A stretch of 64,000 nt of DNA from Pseudomonas sp. RIT-562 (GTDB taxonomy: Bacteria; Pseudomonadota; Gammaproteobacteria; Pseudomonadales; Pseudomonadaceae). Shown one piece after another: positions 10,516 through 19,625 of this stretch. Both the position numbers and the translations under genes were made by a program. The notes beneath the pieces were generated by a model. That model did no database searches. It was given only the letters and a program-made list of their open reading frames with translations, and was not told the DNA's origin. The number at the start of each line of letters is the position of its first letter. The first letter of the stretch is position 1. The stretch covers positions 434,001 through 498,000 of the forward strand of contig NZ_JAPJIV010000001.1 in the NCBI RefSeq assembly GCF_026241895.1, in the 5' to 3' direction.

Positions 10516-10570
10516 GGGATTTACGGCGGCGGTTCGAGCCTGCTCGCGATGGCACCAACCCGGTCCAGGC

Positions 10571-10924
10571 CTATACCAACACCTGCCGGGTCGACGCCAT
10601 GTACTCATGGATCTGCTTCTCCACCTGCGGATGAATCAGCTCCACTGGCCCTCGACCATTGGGGCATGGCAACGTTTTGGTGGTACCGAACAGCCGGCAG
10701 ATCAGCGGTCGCTCGTCATACACGGTGCAGCCATTCGGGCCGAGATGCACACAGTTGAGCTCATCCATCGCCGCATCCTGCTCGGCGCGGGTTTTGCGCG
10801 GCAGGCGCGACATTTCTTCCGGCGAGGTGGTCACCGGCCCACAGCAGTCATGGCAGCCCGGTACGCACTCGAATGAGGGTATCTGCTGGCGCAGCGCGCG
10901 AATTTTCTGACTGTTGCAGCTCAT
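10571..10924 (-). CDS. YkgJ-family cysteine-cluster protein
   Basis: 117 residues with eight conserved-looking cysteines: C3, C20, C24, C27, C28, C58, C66, C76 and C87 include the pattern CVPGCHDCCGP and the later ERPLICRLFG typical of the YkgJ (CxxCxxCC) family, thought to bind zinc or iron. The biochemical role is unknown. The ATG at 10924 is chosen over an earlier in-frame start because the conserved sequence begins at MSCN. It lies tail-to-tail with dadR. Confidence 0.8.
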   Translation of the reverse strand: MSCNSQKIRALRQQIPSFECVPGCHDCCGPVTTSPEEMSRLPRKTRAEQDAAMDELNCVHLGPNGCTVYDERPLICRLFGTTKTLPCPNGRGPVELIHPQVEKQIHEYMASTRQVLV

Positions 10925-11073
10925 CGACACAGTGACCAAAGCAGCGGAATAGAGCGCAATTGTGCAGCAAAAGCGCCAATCCAGACACCACCAGCCGACC
11001 AGTGTTGCCCGGCCCCGAAGCTGCGGCCTATGCTCAGTCAAATTTTCCAGACACCTGAATCAGGAACATGCTC

Positions 11074-12387
11074 ATGAATGCCCGTGCTCAGCAACCCATC
11101 GCGAGCCACCAGCACCCGCGCTCTTATTACGCCGCCAGCAGCCTGCCACAACCTGATCATCCAGTGCTGCAGGGTGAGGTGCTGGCTGACGTCTGCGTGG
11201 TTGGCGGAGGTTTCTCGGGGCTGAACACGGCACTGGAACTGGCCGAGCGTGGCTTCAACGTGGTACTGCTGGAAGCCCATAAAATTGGCTGGGGCGCCAG
11301 CGGCCGCAACGGCGGGCAGCTGATTCGCGGAGTCGGCCATGGGCTCGACCAGTTCGCCAACGTGATCGGCGCCGACGGTGTGCGCCAGATGAAGCTCATG
11401 GGCCTGGAGGCAGTGGAAATCGTCCGCCAGCGGATCGAACGTTTCCAGATAGCGTGCGACCTGACCTGGGGGTATTGCGACCTCGCCAACAAACCCGGCG
11501 ATCTGCAAGGTTTCGCCGAAGATGCCGCCGAATTGCGCACTCTCGGTTACCGCTACGAAACCCGGCTGCTGCGGGCCAATGAAATGCATGAGGTGGTCGG
11601 GTCCGAGCGGTATGTCGGCGGCCTCATCGACATGGGTTCCGGACACCTGCATCCGCTTAATCTGGCGCTTGGCGAAGCCAGTGCCGCTCAACAACTGGGC
11701 GCCAGGTTGTTTGAACAGTCGGCGGTGACCCGCATCGATTATGGCCCGGAGGTCAAAGTTCATACCGCCCACGGCTCGGTCCGCGCCAAGACTCTGGTGC
11801 TGGGGTGCAACGCCTACCTCAATGACCTCAACCCGGAGCTCAGTGGCAAAGTGCTGCCGGCGGGCAGCTATATCATTGCCACCGAGCCCCTGAGCGAAGA
11901 CCAGGCCCATGCACTGCTGCCGCAGAACATGGCGGTATGTGATCAACGGGTAGCGCTGGATTACTACCGGCTTTCAGCGGACCGGCGCCTGCTGTTTGGC
12001 GGGGCCTGCCATTACTCGGGGCGAGACCCGAGCGACATCGCGGCATACATGCGGCCGAAAATGCTCGAGGTGTTCCCGCAACTGGCCAACGTGAGGATCG
12101 ATTATCAATGGGGCGGGATGATCGGCATCGGCGCCAACCGCCTGCCGCAGATCGGCCGGCTCAAGGATCAGCCGAATGTCTACTATGCCCAGGCCTATTC
12201 GGGACATGGAGTGAATGCGACCCACCTGGCGGGCAAGTTGCTGGCCGAGGCTATCAACGGGCAGCAAGGCGGTGGTTTCGACCTGTTTGCCAAGGTGCCG
12301 CACATTACTTTCCCGGGTGGTAAGCATCTGCGTTCGCCGTTGTTGGCGCTGGGGATGTTGTGGCATCGGCTTAAAGAGTTGGTCTGA
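11074..12387 (+). CDS. pauB: FAD-dependent oxidoreductase, glutamylpolyamine oxidase type
   Basis: 437 residues. DAO-fold flavoprotein with a dinucleotide-binding motif VVGGGFSGLNTALELAE at residues 42-58 and an FAD segment GWGASGRNGGQ. The length and the C-terminal AYSGHGVNATHLAGKLLAEA match PuuB/PauB enzymes, which oxidise gamma-glutamylated polyamines to aldehydes. KauB-type aldehyde dehydrogenase about 5 kb away and the PauR-like regulator support this. The ATG at 11074 has AGGA 8 bases upstream; the ATG at 11068 would have a spacer of only 2. Which of the several Pseudomonas PauB paralogues this is cannot be settled here. Confidence 0.82.
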   Translation: MNARAQQPIASHQHPRSYYAASSLPQPDHPVLQGEVLADVCVVGGGFSGLNTALELAERGFNVVLLEAHKIGWGASGRNGGQLIRGVGHGLDQFANVIGADGVRQMKLMGLEAVEIVRQRIERFQIACDLTWGYCDLANKPGDLQGFAEDAAELRTLGYRYETRLLRANEMHEVVGSERYVGGLIDMGSGHLHPLNLALGEASAAQQLGARLFEQSAVTRIDYGPEVKVHTAHGSVRAKTLVLGCNAYLNDLNPELSGKVLPAGSYIIATEPLSEDQAHALLPQNMAVCDQRVALDYYRLSADRRLLFGGACHYSGRDPSDIAAYMRPKMLEVFPQLANVRIDYQWGGMIGIGANRLPQIGRLKDQPNVYYAQAYSGHGVNATHLAGKLLAEAINGQQGGGFDLFAKVPHITFPGGKHLRSPLLALGMLWHRLKELV

Positions 12388-12394
12388 AACCCGC

Positions 12395-12512
12395 GTAGCA
12401 GCTGACGAGCCCCGCGAGGCAGCGTTCGGTGGCGAAGCCGCCGCAAAAGTGCAACCGCGACCTTCTGGTGGATCGCGGCCCTAGCCGAACGTAGCCTTCG
12501 GCAGCTGCTACA
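12395..12512. repeat. Imperfect inverted repeat, class D
   Basis: Starts CGTAGCAGCTGACGAGC and ends with the inverse CGGCAGCTGCTACAAGG, with an inner pair GCGACC..GGTGGATCGCGG. Related to the element at 5617. It lies between the oxidoreductase and DUF1127 genes, which converge. Confidence 0.75.
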
Positions 12513-12529
12513 AGGGATTGCGCTATCAC

Positions 12530-12775
12530 TCACATCCGCCAAAACGGTTTAAGCCCCTCCTCCAGCGCCTGCTCCCGACTCAGCCCGATGTCCCGTAGCT
12601 GCTCAGGCGTGAGTTCCAGCAACGCCTTGCGCGTATGCACTCGACGCCAGAACAGGGCCCAGCGACCCAGGCCGGACGGCGAGTTGCGCACTTGCGCCTC
12701 GCGGGTGCCGTTTTCGTGCCCTTTCGCCAGTTCCTGACTGTGTAACGTCAGCCGCACATCGCTCAAACCGTTCAT
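12530..12775 (-). CDS. DUF1127 small basic protein
   Basis: 81 residues. The C-terminal half (LLELTPEQLRDIGLSREQALEEGLKPFWR) is the DUF1127 motif of small arginine-rich proteins, some of which act in phosphate, carbon or RNA-related regulation in alphaproteobacteria. The function in Pseudomonas is not known. A good CAGGAG site precedes the ATG. Single gene with its own upstream region shared with the divergent MocR gene. Confidence 0.85.
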   Translation of the reverse strand: MNGLSDVRLTLHSQELAKGHENGTREAQVRNSPSGLGRWALFWRRVHTRKALLELTPEQLRDIGLSREQALEEGLKPFWRM

Positions 12776-12954
12776 CGTGGTAACTCCTGTTTACTTGGGT
12801 AGCCAGAGGTTTCATGATGCGCGGACGAGCAAAACCGTGACAGATTCACTCTTACGGTATTAAAACCCTACAGATCCGTCATTCCTAGCTCTGAATCGTC
12901 AAATCTCAGCTGATCTGTACTGGTCGATCAAATAACTCAGACCGAGACTGCGCC

Positions 12955-14388
12955 ATGACCCTCTACGTCAACCTTGCCGAATTGCTCGGCACACGTATTG
13001 AACAGGGCTTCTATCGCCCCGGTGATCGGCTGCCGTCGGTGCGGGCGCTGAGTGTCGAACACGGGGTCAGCCTGAGCACGGTTCAGCAGGCTTATCGGGT
13101 GCTGGAAGACAGCGGCCTGGCAATGCCCAAGCCCAAGTCCGGCTACTTTGTGCCCGCCAGCCGCGAGCTGCCGGATTTGCCTGCGGTAGGCCGTCCGGCA
13201 CAACGACCGGTGGACATCTCGCAGTGGGACCAGGTACTGGAACTGATTCGCGCTGTGCCGCGCAAGGACGTGGTGCAGCTGGGTCGAGGCATGCCCGACA
13301 TCACCACCCCCACCATGAAACCGCTGCTGCGCAACCTCGCCCGGATCAGCCGGCGCCAGGACATGCCCGGCCTGTATTACGACAACATCCATGGCACGCT
13401 CGAATTGCGCGAACAGATTGCGCGCCTGATGCTCGACTCCGGCTGCCAGTTGAGCGCCAGCGACCTGGTGGTAACCACCGGCTGTCATGAAGCCTTGTCC
13501 ACCAGCATCCGGGCCATTTGCGAGCCCGGGGACATCGTGGCGGTAGATTCGCCGAGTTTTCACGGTGCCATGCAAACCCTCAAGGGCCTCGGAATGAAGG
13601 CCCTGGAAATCCCGACCGATCCGATCACCGGCATCAGTCTGGATGCCCTGGAACTCGCGTTGGAACAATGGCCAATCAAGGTCATACAGTTGACCCCCAA
13701 CTGCAACAACCCGCTGGGCTATATCATGCCGGAGTCGCGCAAACGCGCATTGTTGACGCTCGCCCAACGTTTCGACGTGGCGATCGTCGAGGACGACGTG
13801 TATGGCGAGCTTTCCTACACCTACCCGCGACCGCGCACGATCAAATCCTTTGACGAAGACGGCCGCGTCCTGCTGTGCAGTTCCTTCTCCAAAACCCTCG
13901 CGCCCGGCTTGCGCATCGGCTGGGTGGCGCCCGGGCGCTATCTGGAACGGGTGCTGCACATGAAATACATCAGCACCGGCTCTACCGCACCGCAACCACA
14001 GATCGCCATCGCGGAGTTCCTCAAGTCCGGGCATTTCGAGCCGCATTTGCGTCGAATGCGCAGCCAATACCAACGCAACCGCGACCTGATGATTGACTGG
14101 GTCTCCCGCTATTTTCCCGCAGGCACGCGCGCCAGTCGGCCCCAAGGCAGCTTCATGCTGTGGGTCGAACTACCGGATGGATTCGATACCCTCAAACTGA
14201 ATCGTGCCTTGCACGATCAGGGCGTACAGATTGCCGTGGGCAGTATTTTTTCCGCCTCCGGCAAGTACCGCAATTGCCTGCGGATGAACTACGCTGCCAA
14301 ACCAACGCCATTGATCGAAGAAGCGGTGCGCAAGGTGGGCGCCGCAGCTATCAAACTCCTGGCGGAAACTGATCACATTCACGACTGA
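12955..14388 (+). CDS. MocR-type (GntR + aminotransferase) transcriptional regulator
   Basis: 477 residues. N-terminal GntR winged helix (about 5-72, with PGDRLPSVRALSVEHGVSLS) fused to a fold type I aminotransferase domain. The PLP lysine is K313 in SSFSKTLAPGLRIGWV. MocR proteins use PLP adducts of amines or amino acids to control transcription. The target is not evident; polyamine and amino-acid genes surround it. The alternative is a true aminotransferase, but the GntR head argues for a regulator. Confidence 0.88.
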   Translation: MTLYVNLAELLGTRIEQGFYRPGDRLPSVRALSVEHGVSLSTVQQAYRVLEDSGLAMPKPKSGYFVPASRELPDLPAVGRPAQRPVDISQWDQVLELIRAVPRKDVVQLGRGMPDITTPTMKPLLRNLARISRRQDMPGLYYDNIHGTLELREQIARLMLDSGCQLSASDLVVTTGCHEALSTSIRAICEPGDIVAVDSPSFHGAMQTLKGLGMKALEIPTDPITGISLDALELALEQWPIKVIQLTPNCNNPLGYIMPESRKRALLTLAQRFDVAIVEDDVYGELSYTYPRPRTIKSFDEDGRVLLCSSFSKTLAPGLRIGWVAPGRYLERVLHMKYISTGSTAPQPQIAIAEFLKSGHFEPHLRRMRSQYQRNRDLMIDWVSRYFPAGTRASRPQGSFMLWVELPDGFDTLKLNRALHDQGVQIAVGSIFSASGKYRNCLRMNYAAKPTPLIEEAVRKVGAAAIKLLAETDHIHD

Positions 14389-14448
14389 CCTTTCTGCGCA
14401 AACCAGCGTCCATATATCGACCCCAGCCGCCAATCGGAACGATCCTAC

Positions 14449-16017
14449 GTGAGAGTCAGACACCCGCTGCTCGCTCTTCTGCTTCTCGCCTCGCTCCTTG
14501 GTGGCTGCGCCAGCCTTGATGTGACACGCGAACCCAGCCAGGCCCTGCCCGCCAGCGATTCGGCGTTCGGCCGGTCGATTCAGGCCCAGGCGGCGCCCCA
14601 TGAAGGCAAATCCGGATTTCGCCTGCTGTCCAACAGCAGTGAAGCGTTCATGGCGCGCGCCGAGCTGATCCGCAATGCCCAGAGCAGCCTCGACCTGCAG
14701 TACTACATCGTGCACGACGGTATCAGCACTCGAATGCTGGTCGAAGAGTTGCTCAAGGCGGCCGACCGTGGCGTGAGGGTCCGAATCCTCCTTGACGACA
14801 CCACCAGTGACGGCCTGGACTGGATCATCGCGACCCTGGCGGCGCACGAACACATTCAGATCCGCCTGTTCAACCCGCTGCACCTGGGCCGCTCCACGGG
14901 TGTCACGCGCAACATGGGCCGCCTGTTCAACCTGTCGCAACAGCATCGACGCATGCACAACAAGCTGTGGCTGGCGGACAACAGTGTGGCAATCGTCGGC
15001 GGACGCAACCTGGGCGATGAATATTTCGACGCCGAGCCCAATCTGAATTTCACCGACATCGACATGCTCAGCGTCGGCCCGGTCGCCGAACAGTTGGGAC
15101 ATAGCTTCGATCAGTACTGGAACAGTGCGCTGAGCAAGCCGATCGACCAGTTTCTGTCGAGCAGGCCCACGCAAAAAGACCTGCAGGACACCCGGACCCA
15201 GCTGGAACAATCCCTGGAAGAAACCCGCAAGCAGAATCACGCGCTCTACCAGCAACTGATGACCTACAATACCAACCCGCGCCTGGACATCTGGCGCCGG
15301 GAGCTGATTTGGGCCTGGAACCAGGCGCTGTGGGATGCGCCGAGCAAGGTGCTGGCGAAGGGCGAGCCCGATCCGCAGCTGCTGCTGACCACTCAGCTGG
15401 CTCCTGAATTGGATAGGGTGAGCAAGGAACTGATCCTGATCTCGGCCTACTTCGTGCCGGGCCAGCCCGGCCTGGTGTACCTCACCGGCCGCGCCGATGC
15501 CGGTGTTTCGGTGACGTTGCTGACCAACTCACTGGAAGCCACCGATGTGCCGGCGGTGCACGGCGGCTACGCGCCTTATCGCAAGGCCCTGCTGGAACAC
15601 GGCGTGAAGTTGTTCGAGCTGCGCCGTCAACCCGGCGATGGCGGCGGCAGCGGACCGAATATTTTCTCCAGCAAGTCGTACCGCGGCTCCGACTCGAGCC
15701 TGCACAGCAAGGCGATCATTTTCGATCAGCAGAAATCGTTCATCGGCTCATTCAACTTCGACCCGCGCTCGGTCCTGTGGAATACCGAAGTCGGGGTGCT
15801 GGTCGACAGCCCGGAACTCGCGGCACATGTACGCAAATCAGCACTGGAGGGCATGGCGCTGCCGTTGAGCTACCAGGTGAAACTGCAGGACGGGCAGATC
15901 GTCTGGGTCACTGAGGACGACGGCAAGATGCACGTCCTGACCAAAGAACCGGGCAGCTGGTGGCGCCGGTTCAATGCCTGGTTCAGTACAGCAGTGGGTC
16001 TGGAGCGGATGTTGTAA
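14449..16017 (+). CDS. Phospholipase D-family lipoprotein
   Basis: 522 residues from a GTG start. Lipoprotein signal with lipobox LLGGC, so C20 is the lipidated residue and the protein is periplasmic-side. Two HKD motifs are visible: HNKLWLADN (about 170-178) and HSKAIIFD (about 419-426), the arrangement of PLD/cardiolipin-synthase enzymes. Likely acts on phospholipid headgroups or phosphodiesters in the envelope. ClsC-like enzymes are close relatives, but the substrate is unknown. It follows the MocR gene by 60 bases, possibly co-transcribed. Confidence 0.85.
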   Translation: MRVRHPLLALLLLASLLGGCASLDVTREPSQALPASDSAFGRSIQAQAAPHEGKSGFRLLSNSSEAFMARAELIRNAQSSLDLQYYIVHDGISTRMLVEELLKAADRGVRVRILLDDTTSDGLDWIIATLAAHEHIQIRLFNPLHLGRSTGVTRNMGRLFNLSQQHRRMHNKLWLADNSVAIVGGRNLGDEYFDAEPNLNFTDIDMLSVGPVAEQLGHSFDQYWNSALSKPIDQFLSSRPTQKDLQDTRTQLEQSLEETRKQNHALYQQLMTYNTNPRLDIWRRELIWAWNQALWDAPSKVLAKGEPDPQLLLTTQLAPELDRVSKELILISAYFVPGQPGLVYLTGRADAGVSVTLLTNSLEATDVPAVHGGYAPYRKALLEHGVKLFELRRQPGDGGGSGPNIFSSKSYRGSDSSLHSKAIIFDQQKSFIGSFNFDPRSVLWNTEVGVLVDSPELAAHVRKSALEGMALPLSYQVKLQDGQIVWVTEDDGKMHVLTKEPGSWWRRFNAWFSTAVGLERML

Positions 16018-16025
16018 CCACAACC

Positions 16026-17168
16026 CTACGCGGCCTGGGTGGTGCCGAACGCCCCCTGCCGCGACAACAGGATTACCAACCCCAACGCCCCCGCCGCCAT
16101 CAACAGCGGCAATGCATGGCCGCTGATCCACTGACTGCCCGCTCCGGCAACCAGCGGCCCTACCAAACAGCCGATCCCCCACAACTGTGCAATGTGCGCA
16201 TTGGCGCGCACCAGGGCGTCGTCCCGGTACCGTTCACCGATGAGGATCAGCGACAAGGTGAACAGGCCGCCCGCGCTCGCGCCAAACAGCACCCACAACG
16301 GCCAGATCAGCAGCGTGTCGATCAGCAATGGAATCGCCAGGCTCGAGACCAGCAAAATTACCGCACAACCGGTAAACAGAGTGCGCCTGGACAGGCGATC
16401 AGCCAGTGCACCAATCGGCAATTGCAGCAAAGCATCGCCCACCACCACCGTACTGACCATCGCCAAGGCGATTTCCGTGGTGAAGCCTTGGCGCAGGCAA
16501 TAGACCGGCAGCAACGTCAGGATCATTGCTTCGAACGCAGCGAACAACGACACCGCCCAGGCGATCGCCGGCAAACCACGGCAAAAACCCAGCAAATCCC
16601 GGAAGGTCACGCTGCAGGCTTCACTGCTGGGCGCCCCGCTACGGCCGAGCAACAGCAACGGCGCGCTCGTCAGCAGGGCGACGCCGACCCAAAATCCGTA
16701 ATCATGGTCGGTGCCCACTACCCCCAGCAGCAACGGGCCGGCCAGCTGGCTCAGGGCATAGGTGCTGCCGTAAAGCGCCACCAACCGTCCCCGCCATTGC
16801 TCGATTACCAGCTGATTGATCCAGCTTTCACCGAGGATAAACACCAGGGTCAGGATCACCCCGATCATCAGCCGCAACGCCAGCCACACCGGATAGCTCG
16901 GCAACAACGCCAGCAAGCCGATGGACAACGCCCCCGCCCACAGGCAAATGCGCATCAGATTCGCCGTGCCTAGACGCGCCGCCAGGTGACTGGAAATCTT
17001 CGCCCCCAGCAACACCCCGATGGCTGGCATCGCAGCCATCACGCCAATTGCAAATGAGCCGTAGCCCCAGCCTTCCAGGCGAAACGACACCAGCGGCATG
17101 CTGACACCCAAGGCCAGGCCGACACTCAAGACAGACGCCAACACGGCGAAATACGTCGCCCAACGCAT
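16026..17168 (-). CDS. MFS transporter
   Basis: 380 residues with about 12 hydrophobic segments and a typical MFS loop 2-3 (GAKISSHLAARLG). The ATG at 17168 is chosen because AGGAGCG lies 7 bases upstream; the in-frame ATG at 17213 is unsupported. Related to the YcaD family of small MFS carriers. The substrate is unknown; the location beside kauB and the pauB-like gene suggests, only weakly, an amine or amino-acid. Convergent with the PLD gene. Confidence 0.85.
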   Translation of the reverse strand: MRWATYFAVLASVLSVGLALGVSMPLVSFRLEGWGYGSFAIGVMAAMPAIGVLLGAKISSHLAARLGTANLMRICLWAGALSIGLLALLPSYPVWLALRLMIGVILTLVFILGESWINQLVIEQWRGRLVALYGSTYALSQLAGPLLLGVVGTDHDYGFWVGVALLTSAPLLLLGRSGAPSSEACSVTFRDLLGFCRGLPAIAWAVSLFAAFEAMILTLLPVYCLRQGFTTEIALAMVSTVVVGDALLQLPIGALADRLSRRTLFTGCAVILLVSSLAIPLLIDTLLIWPLWVLFGASAGGLFTLSLILIGERYRDDALVRANAHIAQLWGIGCLVGPLVAGAGSQWISGHALPLLMAAGALGLVILLSRQGAFGTTQAA

Positions 17169-17213
17169 GTTCCACGCTCCTGTGGATATTATTTTCACAA
17201 CCACACAAAACAC

Positions 17214-17304
17214 TGTGGGAGCGGGCTTGCTCGCGAAGAGGCCAGTACATTCAACGTCGATGTTGACTGTTACACCGCCTTCGCGAGCAAGCCCGCTCCC
17301 ACAG
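17214..17304. repeat. REP doublet, class B
   Basis: Ends are TGTGGGAGCGGGCTTGCTCG and its inverse. The spacer contains CATTCAACGTCGATGTTGA, nearly the same spacer as in other doublets of this window. It sits between the MFS gene and kauB. Confidence 0.9.
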
Positions 17305-17353
17305 GGGATCTTCGTCGTTTTGAGAGCCTGGTTTACCCAGGCTCTTTAACGGC

Positions 17354-18847
17354 TTACAACTTGATCCAGGTCGCCTTCAGCTCGGTGTACTTGTCGAACG
17401 CATGCAGCGACTTGTCGCGACCATTGCCCGATTGTTTGAAGCCGCCGAATGGCGCAGTCATGTCGCCGCCGTCGTATTGGTTGACCCAGACGCTACCGGC
17501 GCGCAGCGCCTTGGCGGTCAGGTGCGCCTTGGAGATATCCGCAGTCCATACGGCTGCAGCCAGGCCGTACGGCGTATCGTTGGCAATCTGCACGGCTTCC
17601 TCGGCGTTGTCGAAGGTGATGACCGACAGTACCGGACCAAAGATCTCTTCCTGAGCGATTTTCATCGCATTGCTCACACCGTCGAAAATCGTCGGCTCGA
17701 CGTAGGTGCCACCGGTTTCCTGAAGAATCCGCTTGCCACCGGCCACCAGCTTGGCGCCGTCAGCGTGACCGGATTCGATGTAGGACAGCACGGTATTCAT
17801 CTGCTGGGTATCCACCAGCGCACCAACGTTGGTTGCAGGGTCCAGCGGGTTGCCCGGCTTCCAGGTCTTCAGCGCTTCGATCACCAGGGGCAGGAACTTG
17901 TCCTTGATCGAACGCTCGACCAATAGGCGCGAACCGGCAGTGCAGACTTCGCCCTGGTTGAAGGCGATGGCACCGGCCGCCGATTCGGCAGCTGCCTGCA
18001 GGTCCGGAGCATCGGCGAATACGATGTTCGGGCTCTTGCCACCGGCTTCCAGCCAAACGCGCTTCATGTTCGACTCGCCGGAGTAGATCAGCAGTTGCTT
18101 GGCGATCTTGGTAGAACCAGTGAACACCAGGGTGTCGACATCGTTGTGCAGGGCCAGCGCCTTGCCAACGGTATGGCCATAGCCCGGAAGAACGTTCAAT
18201 ACGCCTTTCGGAATACCCGCTTCAACGGCCAGCGCGGCGATGCGGATGGCAGTCAGTGGCGACTTTTCGGACGGCTTGAGAATTACCGAGTTACCGGTGG
18301 ACAAGGCCGGGCCGAGTTTCCAGCACGCCATCATCAGGGGGAAGTTCCATGGCACGATGGCACCGACAACACCTACCGGCTCGCGAGTTACCAGACCCAA
18401 TTGATCGTGCGGGGTGGCAGCGACTTCGTCGTAGATCTTGTCGATGGCTTCACCGCTCCAGCTCAGGGCTTGCGCCGCGCCTGGAACATCGATGTACAAG
18501 GAGTCACTGATCGGCTTGCCCATGTCTAGGGTTTCAAGCAGGGCCAGCTCTTCGGCGTGCTGTTTGAGCAGGCCGGCAAAACGGATCATGGTGGCTTTGC
18601 GCTTGGTCGGCGCCAGGCGCGACCACACGCCAGAGTTGAACGTGGCGCGAGCGTTTTCAACAGCGCGCTGGGCATCGGCGGCGTCACAGCTGGCAATCTT
18701 GCCCAGCAGGCGGCCATCAACCGGGCTGATGCACTCGAAGGTCTCGGCAGAGACAGCATCGGTGTATTCGCCATTGATGTAGGCACGGCCTTCGATCTTC
18801 AGATCGCGAGCCCGTTGTTCCCAATCGGCACGAGTCAGGGTGGTCAT
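17354..18847 (-). CDS. kauB: Aldehyde dehydrogenase, KauB/PuuC type
   Basis: 497-residue NAD(P)-dependent aldehyde dehydrogenase. The catalytic base is E267 in WLEAGGKSPN and the nucleophile is C302 in NQGEVCTAGS. The sequence matches the family that oxidises 4-guanidinobutyraldehyde, 4-aminobutyraldehyde and glutamyl-aminobutyraldehyde in arginine and polyamine breakdown, and the local context agrees. GAGGAGG precedes the ATG. Cytoplasmic. It is divergent from the small cupin gene, and both may be under the same control. Confidence 0.87.
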   Translation of the reverse strand: MTTLTRADWEQRARDLKIEGRAYINGEYTDAVSAETFECISPVDGRLLGKIASCDAADAQRAVENARATFNSGVWSRLAPTKRKATMIRFAGLLKQHAEELALLETLDMGKPISDSLYIDVPGAAQALSWSGEAIDKIYDEVAATPHDQLGLVTREPVGVVGAIVPWNFPLMMACWKLGPALSTGNSVILKPSEKSPLTAIRIAALAVEAGIPKGVLNVLPGYGHTVGKALALHNDVDTLVFTGSTKIAKQLLIYSGESNMKRVWLEAGGKSPNIVFADAPDLQAAAESAAGAIAFNQGEVCTAGSRLLVERSIKDKFLPLVIEALKTWKPGNPLDPATNVGALVDTQQMNTVLSYIESGHADGAKLVAGGKRILQETGGTYVEPTIFDGVSNAMKIAQEEIFGPVLSVITFDNAEEAVQIANDTPYGLAAAVWTADISKAHLTAKALRAGSVWVNQYDGGDMTAPFGGFKQSGNGRDKSLHAFDKYTELKATWIKL

Positions 18848-18985
18848 ACGAGTGTCCTCCTCTTGTTGAATACGAGCGCCCTGCGTTCTTCGCGGACGTT
18901 TTCAGGAATTCCGCCTGGCCATCCCGCATGTTCGGCCCGAGGCAACCGCCACCCTAAACCAGCGGCAGGTGAAGTTTCAATATAT

Positions 18986-19016
18986 TTGACATAAGGCCGG
19001 CAAACGGCCTTACGAT
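18986..19016 (+). promoter_or_regulatory. Promoter of the cupin gene with a palindrome between -35 and -10
   Basis: TTGACA (18986-18991) and TACGAT (19011-19016) are 19 bases apart. Between and overlapping them is a perfect inverted repeat TAAGGCCG-5-CGGCCTTA (18992-19012). The placement is what a repressor operator would need; the regulator is unknown, and PauR is one candidate. Confidence 0.5.
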
Positions 19017-19075
19017 GTTCATTTTAATAAACATAGACTTCGGGCTTTCCAAAGCAATCACTGGGGATTACAACA

Positions 19076-19438
19076 ATGAACATCCAGGACATCGCCGATT
19101 TCAGCCAGGCCGACATCCAGCCCGATCGCTATCGGCCGGACGACGCCAAAATCCTCAAGGGCGATCCCGAGCAAGCGGTGTACAACCACTACAACAGCCC
19201 TTGCGGCCAGCTGAGCGCAGGTGTTTGGGAAGGTGCAATCGGCCAATGGCGGGTGAATTTCACCGAGCATGAATACTGCGAAATCGTTCAAGGTGTTTCA
19301 GTTCTGCGCGACGATGACGGCAATAGCAAAACCGTGCGTACGGGTGACCGTTTTGTCATTCCGGCGGGCTTCAAGGGCACCTGGGAGGTTCTGGAGGCGT
19401 GCCGCAAGATCTACGTGGCATTCGAACAGAAGGCGTGA
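19076..19438 (+). CDS. Small cupin-domain protein
   Basis: 120 residues, a single cupin of the DUF861/ureidoglycine-aminohydrolase-like type (EHEYCEIVQGVSVL and GDRFVIPAGFKGTWEV are the two cupin motifs). No helix-turn-helix, so it is an enzyme or binding protein rather than a regulator. It is divergent from kauB and may belong to the same catabolic set. The substrate is unknown. Followed by a clear terminator. Confidence 0.82.
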   Translation: MNIQDIADFSQADIQPDRYRPDDAKILKGDPEQAVYNHYNSPCGQLSAGVWEGAIGQWRVNFTEHEYCEIVQGVSVLRDDDGNSKTVRTGDRFVIPAGFKGTWEVLEACRKIYVAFEQKA

Positions 19439-19455
19439 AGCCATACGATTCGAGC

Positions 19456-19484
19456 AAAAGCCCATCCTGGTGATGGGCTTTTTT
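19456..19484 (+). terminator. Rho-independent terminator after the cupin gene
   Basis: Perfect 11-base stem AAAAGCCCATC / GATGGGCTTTT with a 5-base loop and six Ts. Confidence 0.93.
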
Positions 19485-19625
19485 ACGCCCGGTAAAAAGT
19501 CCAAATACAACGACACATTCCATCGAGTGCTAATTGCGCGAGGTTGTTCCAGGATCTGGCGACGTCACCCACAGGGGGTGACGAGAGCAGATTCGCTCCA
19601 GACATCTAGCGCAAGGAAGCAGCAC

